Below, in pieces: positions 1-8,660 of a stretch of 64,000 nucleotides of DNA. The number at the start of each line of letters is the position of its first letter. Within the stretch, counting starts at the first letter, position 1. The stretch lies in contig NZ_MVBC01000013.1 in NCBI RefSeq assembly GCF_002007105.1, forward strand, positions 1-64,000, written 5' to 3'. The DNA comes from Hymenobacter sp. CRA2 (GTDB taxonomy: Bacteria > Bacteroidota > Bacteroidia > Cytophagales > Hymenobacteraceae). A program made the translations under genes and the position numbers. The notes below the pieces were generated by a model. The model was not told the origin of the DNA and ran no database searches. It saw only the letters and a list, made by a program, of their open reading frames with translations.

Positions 1-94
1 CGCAAAAGCGCGCGGCCACTTGGGCCTGCCGGGCGCCCGGCTCGGCCAGCGCCTGCGCCACGCGCTGACGCAAATCCATCGAGTATGCTTGCAT
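1..94 (-). CDS. IS630-type transposase, N-terminal fragment (runs off the window)
   Basis: Reading leftward from an ATG at 94 gives 31 residues beginning MQAYSMDLRQRV and continuing ALAEPGARQAQVAARFC to the window edge. This matches the start of the helix-turn-helix domain of IS630/Tc1-type transposases, where a (Y)S-x-D-x-R-x-x-V opening is followed by an A-x-R/K-F helix. A second in-frame ATG lies at 79. Only the N-terminus is present, so intactness cannot be judged, and I could not define a terminal inverted repeat to its right. It may instead be a stand-alone HTH protein of the same fold. Confidence 0.6.
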   Translation of the reverse strand, partial: MQAYSMDLRQRVAQALAEPGARQAQVAARFC

Positions 95-514
95 ACAGCC
101 GCTTACGTACGCGGAGCGCCAGCAGCTACATTGTCTGTGAATCTGCTATAGCTATACAAGCTTCTCCTCAACTACTGGCAATAAACAAAACACCGAACCT
201 GGTACGGCTAAATGCGCAGAGCCCGGCTTGGTAGGCCCAAGCAGCGAATTAGGAAGCTATTGACGCTAGGATTGAGAAGCTAATGTGGGCTTTTGCCACC
301 TCGTCTATCTCAACGATTAGCCTACCCCTCAAGAGGAGGGTGCTGCCAACTGAAGCAGCCGTCTAGCTTCTCTCCTGCCGCCAGGTCCCGCCCCTTACGC
401 CCCTCAAGCCGCCCAACACCAGAAAACCCAACTATCTTCACTCGCAGTTCACCCTGGGACTATCTTCCAATACCGCCGTCCCAACTGTGAGGGTTGAGCT
501 GGCCACCATCGCCC
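95..514. other. Non-coding stretch between transposase fragment and pyrD
   Basis: About 420 bases without a convincing gene. Base composition is more mixed than in the flanking coding DNA and short open frames here lack third-position GC bias. It should hold the transposase promoter and terminal repeat (leftward) and the pyrD promoter (rightward), but I could not point to a clear TTTG/TAnnTTTG pair for either. Confidence 0.5.
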
Positions 515-1549
515 ATGTACAAGGCACTCGTCAAACCTGCACTGTTTACCCTCGACGCCGAGCGCGCCCACCACTTTGTGTTCGACAACCTGCGGCGGGC
601 TGCCAGCGTGCCGGGAGCCAGGGCCATGCTCCGGAGCCTCTACGACTTTCAGCACCCGAGCTTGGCCCGCGAGGTATTTGGGCTCAAATTCCCCAATCCG
701 GTAGGTCTGGCGGCAGGGCTTGATAAGAACGCGGTCCTTACGGATGAGCTGGCGACGCTGGGCTTTGGGTTTGTAGAGATTGGTACAGTAACGCCCCGGC
801 CGCAGCCCGGCAACCCGCAGCCGCGCCTGTTCCGCTTGCCGCAGGACGAGGCCCTGGTGAACCGCATGGGCTTCAACAACGACGGCGCGGCGGCTGTGGC
901 CGCGCGGCTGGCGCGGCGCCAAAACCGGCAGCTGATTATCGGCGGCAACATCGGCAAGAACAAGGACACGCCCAACGAGCGGGCTGCCGAGGACTATGTG
1001 GCTTGTTTTGAGGCGCTGGCCGAGCAAGTCGACTACTTCGTGGTGAATGTCAGCTCGCCCAACACGCCCAACCTACGCCAGTTGCAGGAAAAAAAGCCCC
1101 TGATCGAGTTGCTGCAACGCGTGCAGGAACGGAACCTGAGCCGCGCCCGCCCGCGCCCCCTGCTGCTGAAAATAGCCCCGGACCTGACGGATTCGCAACT
1201 GGACGACATTCTCGACATTGCCCGCGAAACCAAGCTCAGCGGGCTGGTTTCGACCAATACCACCATCAGCCGGGAAGGCTTGCGCACGGATGCCGGGCAG
1301 GTGGCCGCTTTGGGGGCGGGCGGCCTGAGCGGGCGGCCACTGCGGGCGCGGGCTACCGAGGTCATTCGCTACCTGCACCAGCGCAGCCAGGGTGAGCTCC
1401 CCATCATCGGCGCCGGCGGTATTCACTCGGCGGCCGATGCGCAGGAAAAACTAGCAGCGGGCGCTTCGCTGGTGCAGCTGTACACGGGCTTTGTTTACGA
1501 AGGCCCGGCGCTTGTGAGCCGGATTAATAGAGCGTTGGCTCGGGGCTAG
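515..1549 (+). CDS. pyrD: Dihydroorotate dehydrogenase (quinone), class 2
   Basis: Oxidises dihydroorotate to orotate in de novo pyrimidine synthesis, passing electrons through FMN to membrane quinone. The 344-residue product has the class 2 layout: an N-terminal helical membrane-contact segment (about 1-45), then the FMN barrel with PNPVGLAAGLDKN, GFVEIGTVTPRPQPGNP, NRMGFNN, the catalytic-serine segment NVSSPNTPN near residues 178-186, STNTTI and GAGGIHSAADA. Length fits the family. I chose the ATG at 515 (MYKALVKPALF) because it matches the usual N-terminus; an in-frame TTG at 494 would add only seven atypical residues. It is transcribed alone, 660 bases ahead of pyrB. Confidence 0.95.
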   Translation: MYKALVKPALFTLDAERAHHFVFDNLRRAASVPGARAMLRSLYDFQHPSLAREVFGLKFPNPVGLAAGLDKNAVLTDELATLGFGFVEIGTVTPRPQPGNPQPRLFRLPQDEALVNRMGFNNDGAAAVAARLARRQNRQLIIGGNIGKNKDTPNERAAEDYVACFEALAEQVDYFVVNVSSPNTPNLRQLQEKKPLIELLQRVQERNLSRARPRPLLLKIAPDLTDSQLDDILDIARETKLSGLVSTNTTISREGLRTDAGQVAALGAGGLSGRPLRARATEVIRYLHQRSQGELPIIGAGGIHSAADAQEKLAAGASLVQLYTGFVYEGPALVSRINRALARG

Positions 1550-1801
1550 TCTCGCATTGGCGGCCCTTGATTTCCTTGTCCAACCCTTTCATTAATGCTT
1601 TGATCTAGTGGCATCTGCCGTGCGGGGTCGGCACATATTGCAGAAATCCTGGCCGCACCACCGTCGGATCTGCGGAGACGAATGGCTGCCCCTATGGGAA
1701 GATCATGGCGGAAAAAAGGACAAGAGCTGCGTCAGTTAGCCCGTTGGGTTTAGAATGAACGTTGAGAACAGCAGTGCGAAAAAAAATCAACATCAACAAT
1801 G

Positions 1802-1832
1802 TGTTACCGGGCGCAACATTGCCGTAGTTTTG
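1802..1832 (+). promoter_or_regulatory. Candidate pyrB leader promoter
   Basis: TAGTTTTG at 1825-1832 fits the Bacteroidota -7 element TAnnTTTG exactly. The -33 position (about 1802-1805, TGTT) matches TTTG only weakly. A start just downstream would make a roughly 170-nt transcript ending at the hairpin at 1981, or a leader read-through into pyrB. Confidence 0.4.
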
Positions 1833-1980
1833 CACCGTGCTTCAACCAAAAAACTCGTTGATGAAGCGCGGCCCCTTGCCCGGCAAGGAACCGCGAGCAG
1901 ACCGCAAGGTCTTCGCCACCATCGGTTTTCGCGATTTTGCCTCCGGCATTTCCGTTGTTTTTTCTGGGTGTTGCCCCGCT

Positions 1981-2009
1981 ACCGTTTCGGATTCCGAAAC
2001 GGTTTTTTT
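1981..2009 (+). terminator. Intrinsic terminator inside the pyrB leader
   Basis: Perfect 11-bp arms at 1981-1991 and 1993-2003 (ACCGTTTCGGA and its complement) with a run of seven T directly after. The T-run is on the + side only, so it stops rightward transcription. No gene ends just before it, which makes it a candidate attenuator for pyrB or the 3' end of a small RNA. Confidence 0.75.
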
Positions 2010-2212
2010 ATGCCCATTGAGTTCGTTGGCCACCGCCCCGCCGCCATGGCATCGACCTCTCCTGGACGCCAGCACCCCCGCCTGCAACCGTGGTTGCGGC
2101 CCCCAGCGCCTTGGCTCGCACCGGCAGCCCGTTGCGCCGGCATAGGTGGCAGCAGATCAGCCTTCACACCGTTCGTTTTAGCTAGACGACCTCACTTTTC
2201 CTCCTCTTCGGT

Positions 2213-3193
2213 ATGGCACGTAAAGACCTGCTCGACATTGCATCTCTTCACCGCGAGGAAATCGAGTTCCTGCTCGACCAATCCACGTCCTTCAAACAGC
2301 TGTTCACCCAGTCGGTGAAAAAAGTGCCTGCCCTCAAGGGCAAGTCGGTGCTCATGCTGTTCTACGAGCCCAGCACCCGCACGCACACCTCCTTTGAAGT
2401 CGCGGCCAAACGCCTCTCCGCCGAGGTGACGAATTTCGACATCGCGCAGTCCTCCATCACCAAGGGCGAGTCGGTGCGCGAAACGGTGGAGACGCTGCAA
2501 GCCATGCGCACCGACTACATCGTCGTGCGCCACGGGCGGTCGGGCCTGCCCGGCATGATTGCCCGCCTCACCAAGGCCTCGGTTATCAACGCCGGCGACG
2601 GGGCGCACGCGCACCCGACCCAGGCGCTGCTGGACGCCTTTACCATCAAGGAGAAATTCCCCGACCCCGTGGGCAAGAAAGTGCTCATCATCGGGGACAT
2701 TCTCCACTCCCGCGTCGCACGCTCCACCAGCAACCTGCTGACGAAGCTAGGCATCGAAGTAGCCTACCTCGGCCCGGGGTCGTTGGTGCCCAAGCACGGC
2801 CCGGCCAATATTCGCCGCTTCACCAACTACGACGAGGCCATGGCCTGGGCGCCTGATTTCGTGTACCTGCTCCGCGTGCAGATGGAGCGCCAGGACGTGC
2901 AGTTCTTTCCCAGCCTGCGCGAATACCACCGCATCTACGGCATCACCAACACGCGCCTGGAGGAAATCCGCCAGCGCGGGCTCTACATCATGCACCCCGG
3001 CCCCGTGAACCGGGGCGTGGAGCTGTGCGACGCCGTGATGGACTATGAGCGCAGCCTGATCAACTACCAGGTCGAAAACGGCATTGCCGTGCGCATGGCC
3101 GTGCTCGACTGGCTCACGCCGGGCGGCGAAGCTCCGAAGTCGGAACCGACCTTCGAGCGCTCCTTTGCTCACATGCCTCACCTGACCGCCTAG
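2213..3193 (+). CDS. pyrB: Aspartate carbamoyltransferase, catalytic chain
   Basis: Joins carbamoyl phosphate and L-aspartate to N-carbamoyl-aspartate, the committed step of pyrimidine synthesis. The 326-residue chain shows the carbamoyl-phosphate motif YEPSTRTHTSFE, then HGRSG, GDGAHAHPTQALLD, the segment VLIIGDILHSRVARS in the aspartate domain and the late HPGPVNRGVE. Length is normal for the catalytic chain, and no regulatory pyrI gene is nearby. The ATG at 2213 precedes the usual RKDLLDIASL opening. It is followed 150 bases later by pyrC in the same direction and preceded by a leader with an internal terminator, suggesting control by premature termination. Confidence 0.95.
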   Translation: MARKDLLDIASLHREEIEFLLDQSTSFKQLFTQSVKKVPALKGKSVLMLFYEPSTRTHTSFEVAAKRLSAEVTNFDIAQSSITKGESVRETVETLQAMRTDYIVVRHGRSGLPGMIARLTKASVINAGDGAHAHPTQALLDAFTIKEKFPDPVGKKVLIIGDILHSRVARSTSNLLTKLGIEVAYLGPGSLVPKHGPANIRRFTNYDEAMAWAPDFVYLLRVQMERQDVQFFPSLREYHRIYGITNTRLEEIRQRGLYIMHPGPVNRGVELCDAVMDYERSLINYQVENGIAVRMAVLDWLTPGGEAPKSEPTFERSFAHMPHLTA

Positions 3194-3342
3194 TTGTCGG
3201 CTGGGGCCTTGCACCGCCCGGTATCAAGTTAGTTCGACGGCTTGTGCCTTGAATGGCGGCAGCGGCGGCTGATTCCGGCCTTTCTTTGCAGCTTCAATAG
3301 CAGCACCTCCCACCAACCCTTGTCCGTTTACCGAAATCATCC

Positions 3343-4641
3343 ATGCTCCTGCTTCAGAACGCCCGCATCGCCTCCGAACATTCACCTGTACTCACTGAGG
3401 GCGACGTCCTGATCGTCGAAGGGAAAATTCAGGAAATCGGCCGCAACCTGGCCATTCCCGAGGGCGCCCGCGTCATCGACGCCCGTGGGCGGATTCTGAT
3501 GCCGGCCATGTTTGATGCCCACGTCCATTTCCGCGCCCCGGGCTTTGAGGCCAAGGAAACCATTACCACGGGTAGCGAAGCGGCCATCAACGGCGGCGTG
3601 ACCGGCGTGGTGATGATGCCGAACACCCGCCCGGCCCTCGACTCGGCCATGGTGGTGGCTACGGTGCTGGACAGCGCCAAACAAAAGTCCCGCATTCCGG
3701 TGTACACCTCCGGCTGCGTCACCAAGAACCGCGAGGGCAAGGAACTGGCGGAAATCGACGGCATGCGCGAGCTGGGCGTGAAAATGCTGACCGACGACGG
3801 CGACACCACCAGCGACCCGGCGGTGCTGCTGCGGGCCATGCAGTACGCCACCGAGTTTGGGATGTTTTTCGCCAGCCACTGCGAGGTGCCCGAGCTGGCC
3901 GGGCCGCGTGCCCTGAACGAAGGCGTGATGAGCTACCGGCTCGGCATCAAAGGGTCACCGGCCTGCGCGGAGGAAATCATCATCGACCGCGACATTCGCC
4001 TGGCCCACGCCGCGGGCGCGCACATTCACATCCAGCACGTGTCCAGCAAGCTCGGCATGGAAACCATCCGCTGGTGGAAATCCCGCGGCGACGTGAAGGT
4101 GACGGCGGAAGTAGCCCCGCACCACCTGCTGTTCACCGACGAGCACATCGGCGACTACGACACGAACTACAAGATGAACCCACCGCTGCGCACCCAGACC
4201 GACTGCGACGCGCTGCTCCAGGGGCTCAAGGAAGGCGTATTCGACCTCATTGCTACGGACCACGCCCCGCACACGCCATTCGAAAAAGCCCAGGATTTCA
4301 TCAGCGCGCCCAACGGCATCACCGGTCTGGAAACGGCCCTGGTGTCGCTCTACCACTACTTCGTGAAGCCCGAGAAATTCGGCTGGGACCTGGTGGTGAA
4401 GCGCTATTCGGCCGAGCCGCGCCGTCTGATGGGCCTGCCGGTGCCCACCCTCGAAGTCGGCCAACAAGCCGAGTGCTTGCTGTTCGATACCGAAGCAGAA
4501 ACCACCTTCACCAAGGAGTTCATGAAGTCCAAATCCCAGAACACGCCCTTCATCAACCAGACCTTGCAGGGTCGGGTGGATATGGTGATTCTGGGCACGG
4601 AAATCCTGCTGGAGCGCGAGCAGCTAGTGGAGCACAACTAA
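3343..4641 (+). CDS. pyrC: Dihydroorotase
   Basis: Zinc amidohydrolase that cyclises carbamoyl-aspartate to dihydroorotate. The 432-residue product has the metal-binding opening FDAHVHFRAPGFEAKE near residues 55-70, then NGGVTGVVMMPNTRPALDS, MLTDDGDTTSDP, IQHVSSKLG, APHHLLFTDE and the final metal Asp in ATDHAPHTPFEKAQ. These are features of the longer, class I (amidohydrolase-like) dihydroorotases. It lies directly downstream of pyrB and probably shares its regulation. The gene ends eight bases before the left arm of a 36-bp inverted repeat. Confidence 0.95.
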   Translation: MLLLQNARIASEHSPVLTEGDVLIVEGKIQEIGRNLAIPEGARVIDARGRILMPAMFDAHVHFRAPGFEAKETITTGSEAAINGGVTGVVMMPNTRPALDSAMVVATVLDSAKQKSRIPVYTSGCVTKNREGKELAEIDGMRELGVKMLTDDGDTTSDPAVLLRAMQYATEFGMFFASHCEVPELAGPRALNEGVMSYRLGIKGSPACAEEIIIDRDIRLAHAAGAHIHIQHVSSKLGMETIRWWKSRGDVKVTAEVAPHHLLFTDEHIGDYDTNYKMNPPLRTQTDCDALLQGLKEGVFDLIATDHAPHTPFEKAQDFISAPNGITGLETALVSLYHYFVKPEKFGWDLVVKRYSAEPRRLMGLPVPTLEVGQQAECLLFDTEAETTFTKEFMKSKSQNTPFINQTLQGRVDMVILGTEILLEREQLVEHN

Positions 4642-4648
4642 AAAGAAC

Positions 4649-4684
4649 GTCATGCTGAGCTTGTCGAAGCATCTCTACCGCTTC
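4649..4684 (+). repeat. Left arm of a perfect 36-bp inverted repeat
   Basis: The 36 bases beginning GTCATGCTGAGCTTGTCG are the exact reverse complement of 5046-5081. The motif is of the dispersed intergenic type I associate with high-GC Bacteroidota, but here two copies face each other around one gene. It begins eight bases after the pyrC stop. Confidence 0.9.
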
Positions 4685-4714
4685 GCTGAGTTGTTGCAGT
4701 TGCCCATTAAAGCA

Positions 4715-5047
4715 ATGGACGCTAATCAATACAGGCAGCTGAAAGAACACGGAAACGTTCTGGATTATGCCAGCCTGGATGCAACACGAAAGATCTTGAC
4801 GCAACGTGGCCATGCGTACTTGGCTGACCGCATCACTCGCGTTTTGTCGAACGATAAGATTGAAAAGCCCAGCTTGCACAATCCTCCGCAGGACCGTTTC
4901 TCAGATTTCTACCGAGTCAACTTAGCCGCTGGAGATGTTGAGGCTATTGTTTCAATTCTATTCGACCACGAAACTGAAGTAGTTGCCATAAATCCATCAG
5001 TAGCTGACTTAACTGACAGATGGAATGACCTAAATGAGCCCGGGTGA
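4715..5047 (+). CDS. Hypothetical protein inside an inverted-repeat cassette
   Basis: Encodes about 110 residues starting MDANQYRQLKEHGNVLDY. I do not recognise the family. It has no signal peptide or membrane segment, looks like a compact soluble alpha/beta protein, and carries DHETEVVAINPSVADL near the C-terminus. Base composition is clearly more AT-rich than pyrC and purE on either side. The TGA stop at 5045-5047 lies across the edge of the right inverted repeat, so gene and repeat ends are linked. An in-frame ATG at 4652 lies inside the left repeat and would add 21 residues read from repeat DNA, which I judge unlikely. The context suggests a small inserted cassette. Confidence 0.6.
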   Translation: MDANQYRQLKEHGNVLDYASLDATRKILTQRGHAYLADRITRVLSNDKIEKPSLHNPPQDRFSDFYRVNLAAGDVEAIVSILFDHETEVVAINPSVADLTDRWNDLNEPG

Positions 5048-5081
5048 AGCGGTAGAGATGCTTCGACAAGCTCAGCATGAC
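5046..5081 (-). repeat. Right arm of the perfect 36-bp inverted repeat
   Basis: Exact reverse complement of 4649-4684 over 36 of 36 bases, ending 14 bases before the purE start. Together the arms bracket a 361-base interior. No transposase lies between them and I did not see a clear flanking direct duplication. Confidence 0.9.
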
Positions 5082-5095
5082 ACCAACTAATTTCA

Positions 5096-5605
5096 ATGAG
5101 TACTCTTTCTTCTAATACATCCAAGCCCCTGGTCGGCGTTGTCATGGGCTCCAGCAGCGACTGGAACACCATGCAGCACGCCGTACAGATCCTCACGCAC
5201 TTTGGCGTGGCCCACGAAGCGCGCGTGGTATCGGCCCACCGCATGCCCGACGACTTATTTGCCTACGCCGAGCAAGCCGGCCCGCGGGGCCTGCAGGCCA
5301 TCATTGCCGGCGCGGGTGGCGCCGCCCACCTGCCGGGCATGATGGCCGCCAAAACCACGGTGCCCGTGCTGGGCGTGCCGGTGGCCAGCCGCCATCTGCA
5401 GGGCGTCGACTCGTTGCACAGCATCGTGCAGATGCCTAAGGGCATACCGGTGGCCACGTTTGCCATTGGTGATGCCGGCGCGGCCAATGCCGCGCTGTTC
5501 GCGGTCAGCATGCTGGCCCTGCACGATGCAGACCTGGCAGCCAGGCTGCAGGCGTTTCGCGCCGAGCAAACCGAGGCCGCTCGCGCCATGACGCTGCCGG
5601 TATGA
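5096..5605 (+). CDS. purE: N5-carboxyaminoimidazole ribonucleotide mutase
   Basis: Moves the carboxyl group of N5-CAIR to give CAIR in purine synthesis. The 169-residue protein shows the phosphate-binding start [12 protein letters not shown], the active-site segment [27 protein letters not shown] and [22 protein letters not shown] with [19 protein letters not shown], all typical of class I PurE. It overlaps purK by four bases (ATGA), so the two are translationally coupled, as expected for consecutive enzymes. Confidence 0.95.
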   Translation: MSTLSSNTSKPLVGVVMGSSSDWNTMQHAVQILTHFGVAHEARVVSAHRMPDDLFAYAEQAGPRGLQAIIAGAGGAAHLPGMMAAKTTVPVLGVPVASRHLQGVDSLHSIVQMPKGIPVATFAIGDAGAANAALFAVSMLALHDADLAARLQAFRAEQTEAARAMTLPV

Positions 5606-6852
5606 GCGTAGGAACTGACGTTGCAGCTATGAATCCTGTTTTCCCGGGCAGTGTAGACGCTGCGGGCCGGATGGCCACTTTGGGAGTGATGGGAGGTGGC
5701 CAGCTGGGCCGCATGTTTGTGCATGCCGCCCAGCGCCTGGGGTACTTCACCGCTGTGCTGGACCCGGACGCGCAAAGCCCGGCCGGCCTGGTGAGTCACC
5801 ACCACATCCAAACCGCTTACAACGACTCGGCCGGGCTGGCGCAATTGGCCGATCTGTGCCAGGCCGTTACCACCGAGTTTGAAAACGTGCCGGCTGAGGC
5901 CCTGCAAACGCTGGCGCAGACCCGCCCCGTGTCACCCGGCGCGGCCGTGGTGGGCATTGCGCAAAATCGCATCGAGGAAAAAGCCCACTTCGCGGCCTGC
6001 GCCGACATTTCGGGGGTGAGCTGCGCGCCCTACGCGGTGATTGAAACGCAGGCCCAGTTGCAGGCTGTCCTGGAGGCAGGGGATGATTTGCTGCCGGGCA
6101 TCCTGAAAACCGCGCGCATGGGCTACGATGGCAAGGGTCAGGTCCGCGTCAGGACCGCCGATGAGCTGGGTCCTGCTTGGACGGAGCTGGGCAGCATCGC
6201 CTGCGTGCTGGAAAAGATGCTGCCCCTCACTGCCGAGTGTTCGGTGCTGGTAGCCCGTGGCTGGGACGGGCAAGTGGTCAGCTTCGCCCCGCAGCGCAAC
6301 GTGCACGTCGATGGCATTCTGGCCGTAACCCACGCGTACGAAGGCAATATACCGCCCGCCCTGGCCGATAGAGCCCGCGACGCAGCCGTGGCCATTGCGC
6401 AGCACCTGGGCTACGTCGGGGTGCTGTGCGTTGAGTTTTTTGTGGTGGACGACGGCACTGAGCACGGCGGCCTGGTGGTCAACGAAATGGCCCCGCGCCC
6501 GCACAACAGCGGCCACTACACCCTGGACGCCTGCGACGCGTCGCAGTTTGATTTGCAGGTCCACGCTATGGCAGGCTTGCCCTTGCCACAGCCGCGCCAA
6601 CATTCCCCGGCCATCATGCTCAACCTACTGGGCGACGTGTGGTTTGACGCCAGCGGGCAGCAGCGGGAGCCGGACTGGCAGGCCGTGCTGAGCCTGCCGG
6701 GCACGCACCTGCACCTGTACGGCAAAGTACAAGCACGCACCGGCCGTAAGATGGGCCACCTGACCATTACCGGCCCAGATTTGGCCATTGTCAAAACCGT
6801 GGCGCGCCGCGCCGCTGAGCTGCTCGGCTTGCCGGGGCTGGACGCCATCTAG
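5602..6852 (+). CDS. purK: N5-carboxyaminoimidazole ribonucleotide synthase (ATP-grasp)
   Basis: Uses ATP and bicarbonate to carboxylate aminoimidazole ribonucleotide, making the substrate of PurE. The sequence has the N-terminal nucleotide fold with [12 protein letters not shown] and VTTEFENVP, the ATP-grasp core with [14 protein letters not shown] and VEFFVV, and the terminal signature [18 protein letters not shown]. At 416 residues it is slightly longer than usual because the first 25 residues precede the fold. The ATG at 5602 overlaps the purE stop; a later ATG at 5629 is also possible. Confidence 0.93.
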   Translation: MSVGTDVAAMNPVFPGSVDAAGRMATLGVMGGGQLGRMFVHAAQRLGYFTAVLDPDAQSPAGLVSHHHIQTAYNDSAGLAQLADLCQAVTTEFENVPAEALQTLAQTRPVSPGAAVVGIAQNRIEEKAHFAACADISGVSCAPYAVIETQAQLQAVLEAGDDLLPGILKTARMGYDGKGQVRVRTADELGPAWTELGSIACVLEKMLPLTAECSVLVARGWDGQVVSFAPQRNVHVDGILAVTHAYEGNIPPALADRARDAAVAIAQHLGYVGVLCVEFFVVDDGTEHGGLVVNEMAPRPHNSGHYTLDACDASQFDLQVHAMAGLPLPQPRQHSPAIMLNLLGDVWFDASGQQREPDWQAVLSLPGTHLHLYGKVQARTGRKMGHLTITGPDLAIVKTVARRAAELLGLPGLDAI

Positions 6853-6931
6853 GTGCCGTTGTCTGACTTTGGCCAAGCGGGTACCGCGGCTAACTAGCAG
6901 ATTCTCGGTGGCAAAAGCGTGGGTATAAATT

Positions 6932-6967
6932 AAAAAACCTGCTTCCGGCTTGGAAACAGGTTTTTTT
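6932..6967. terminator. Bidirectional terminator after purK
   Basis: Arms AAAAAACCTG and CAGGTTTTTT around a loop of about 15 bases, with T-runs on both strands. It ends purK transcription and would also stop leftward transcripts from the decayed genes at 7-8 kb. Confidence 0.75.
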
Positions 6968-7335
6968 GTGGAACCAGCTGGTGAATTAGGCGGTACCGAC
7001 GTCGCTGGCCCGGCAGCGGCTAGGGCGTCGGTGATGAGCGCGTGCGTGTGGCTGGCAATGGAGTTTTTAAGCAAGCAGTGCGCTTCGATGAGCGACTCGA
7101 CGTACAACTTTCGGCCCTGGGCGTGCCAGCAGTGGGTGCGGGAAAACACCGGCTTGCTGACGAGGGTGGAAGTCTGCTGACTGAGCTGGAAGGCCAGCAG
7201 GATCAGCCACGTCAGCGGCCGGATGGCGACGAGTAGGAACGCGCCCGCCTGGTAGCGGAACTGGTTGGGGCCGAGTGTGGTCTTGGCGAGGCCGCCACAC
7301 TGCGGGAGGCGAATAGGGCGCAAGGTAGTGGCCAT
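6968..7335 (-). pseudogene. Possible remnant of a small membrane-associated protein gene
   Basis: A leftward frame from an ATG at 7335 (MATTLRPIRLPQCGG) has good third-position GC bias and one likely membrane segment (GAFLLVAIRPLTWLILLAF). It then runs without a stop through the purK terminator hairpin and into purK, which a functional gene would not do. I read it as a gene whose own stop has been lost to a frameshift: a neighbouring frame stops near 6988. It lies just downstream of a clearly broken gene on the same strand. No family is recognised, and the boundaries are approximate. Confidence 0.3.
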
Positions 7336-7403
7336 GACCCGGCAGTACGGCAACCAGCCGCGTGGATAGCGCCGGCGCAACAGGGGGCCTACGGCGGTAG
7401 TAG

Positions 7404-7945
7404 CTAGGTGGTCGATTGGCCGGCGGGCAGTTTGGCCAGGCCTGTCCGAATTCGGCGACCCATCCGGGCCCCGAGCAGGCCCGCCAGCACGCTACCCAGC
7501 GGCATCACCCAGGCCAGCGGCTTGCCCACATAATCCGACCAGACAGTCCCGAACGTGCTGGTTGAAATCGGCGGCGGTGGTACCGGGGAAGGGCATGAAG
7601 CGGAGGCCGCCTGCGCGAAATTACAGCCCCTGCTCACCAGCACGGCCAGCAGGAGCAGCAGCACGCCGCCGGCCACCCCGATCCGGCCCGGTGGGGGTGA
7701 CGGCCAATAGCGGCCCCGGCCCAACTACCACCCACTACTGCCCCGCCAAGCAGGGTCAGGCCACCCAGCACGAAGCTCTGCCAGTAGTCGGACCGGTCGA
7801 ACCAGGTGAGTTTTAGTAGCTGACCCGAGGGAGCAAAGACGACGGCTGCGCCGACATAGACCGCCAGTCAACTCAGCGCGGCCGTTTGCAGCGCGCGGCG
7901 GCGCCCCAGGCGCCGGGCCTGGCGGACAAAAACGGGTGAGCTCAT
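7404..7945 (-). pseudogene. Broken gene for a small membrane protein
   Basis: From an ATG at 7945 the leftward frame reads MSSPVFVRQARRLGRRR, meets an in-frame TGA at 7868-7870, and continues with a membrane-like stretch (LAVYVGAAVVFAP, then FVLGGLTLLGGAVVGG). A frameshift near 7700-7720 moves coding sense into another frame, giving IGVAGGVLLLLLAVLVSRG and WVMPLGSVLAGLLGARMGRR before a stop at 7404. Joined, the pieces make about 180 residues with three or four membrane segments. The family is not recognised. One stop plus one frameshift in otherwise well-biased codons points to recent inactivation, or less likely to sequence errors. Confidence 0.6.
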
Positions 7946-8660
7946 GGCCCCAAACTACTGTCTTGGAGAAGGAAATGCGTCAGTAAAACCCCAAAGGGCT
8001 GCTGAGCCTGGGCACTATCAGCGTCGGGCCAAAAATATTTTTCCGGGTCGCGGGAAGGGAGATGAGCAGCTGGTTGGGCTCAGTGGATTATATCAATGGC
8101 TATAGGAACCAGCAATTGCAGCACAACCTGCTTGCGTCTTTCTCACAAAGCAACAGCTAGCAATTACGCCGTTGGCCGCTGGCCTGGCTATTTATAGTGA
8201 CTCCATTTGTGGGTGATGATACACTTACGTCACACGTGCCGGGCAGACGGCTGACAACGAATTCAAACGGCCGCCGGGCGGGCTGCTCCGGGCAGATTGT
8301 CAGTCAGCTGCTGAACCCGTTTGGCCGCCTTGTTAGCAGCCGTAGCGACGTTGACAAGGGCAGAAAGTGCATCTATATTTACCAGCAACCGGGGCCAGCG
8401 GTGCAGTACTCATGCCAGGCTGACCACGCGCACAACCCCGCCCGGATGGGCCACCAAAGCCCGTCCTTCCGCCAGCGTCCGGCTGCTGCCCAGCCCTTTT
8501 GGCGGCAATAAAGCTCAGCCGGTAACGGTGGCTCCCCAACCCATATGCAATGCCCCGCGCCGCCTCTGCGGCCGCGGCCGGCTGCTCCCTGGTCCAGCGC
8601 CGCCCAGTTGGCGCCGGGCCCTGACCTACCTGCCATTTCCCACCAAAACGCCTTGCCTCT
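7946..8660. other. Non-coding region upstream of the GH81 gene
   Basis: About 700 bases with no supported gene. Frames on both strands lack starts, family signatures and consistent codon bias. It presumably holds the promoter of the large secreted glucanase. A TATATTTA sequence near 8372 resembles the -7 element but I cannot show a matching upstream box. Confidence 0.4.

Larger units (their letters stand above)
1550..2212 (+). other. Long pyrD-pyrB intergenic region with pyrB leader
   Basis: Some 660 bases without a convincing gene. The left part (1550-1800) shows nothing recognisable. The right part carries a TAnnTTTG box at 1825, then about 150 bases of leader, a strong intrinsic terminator at 1981-2009, and 200 further bases before pyrB. 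Overlapping open frames (for example from 1837) run straight through the terminator hairpin and do not look like real proteins. Confidence 0.6.

Noticed and set aside
1755-2318. Overlapping open frames in the pyrB leader
   Set aside because: They cross the terminator hairpin and the pyrB start and have no codon bias; better read as leader RNA.
4649-5081. Insertion sequence
   Set aside because: Inverted repeats are present but the enclosed gene shows no transposase motif; treated as a cassette instead.
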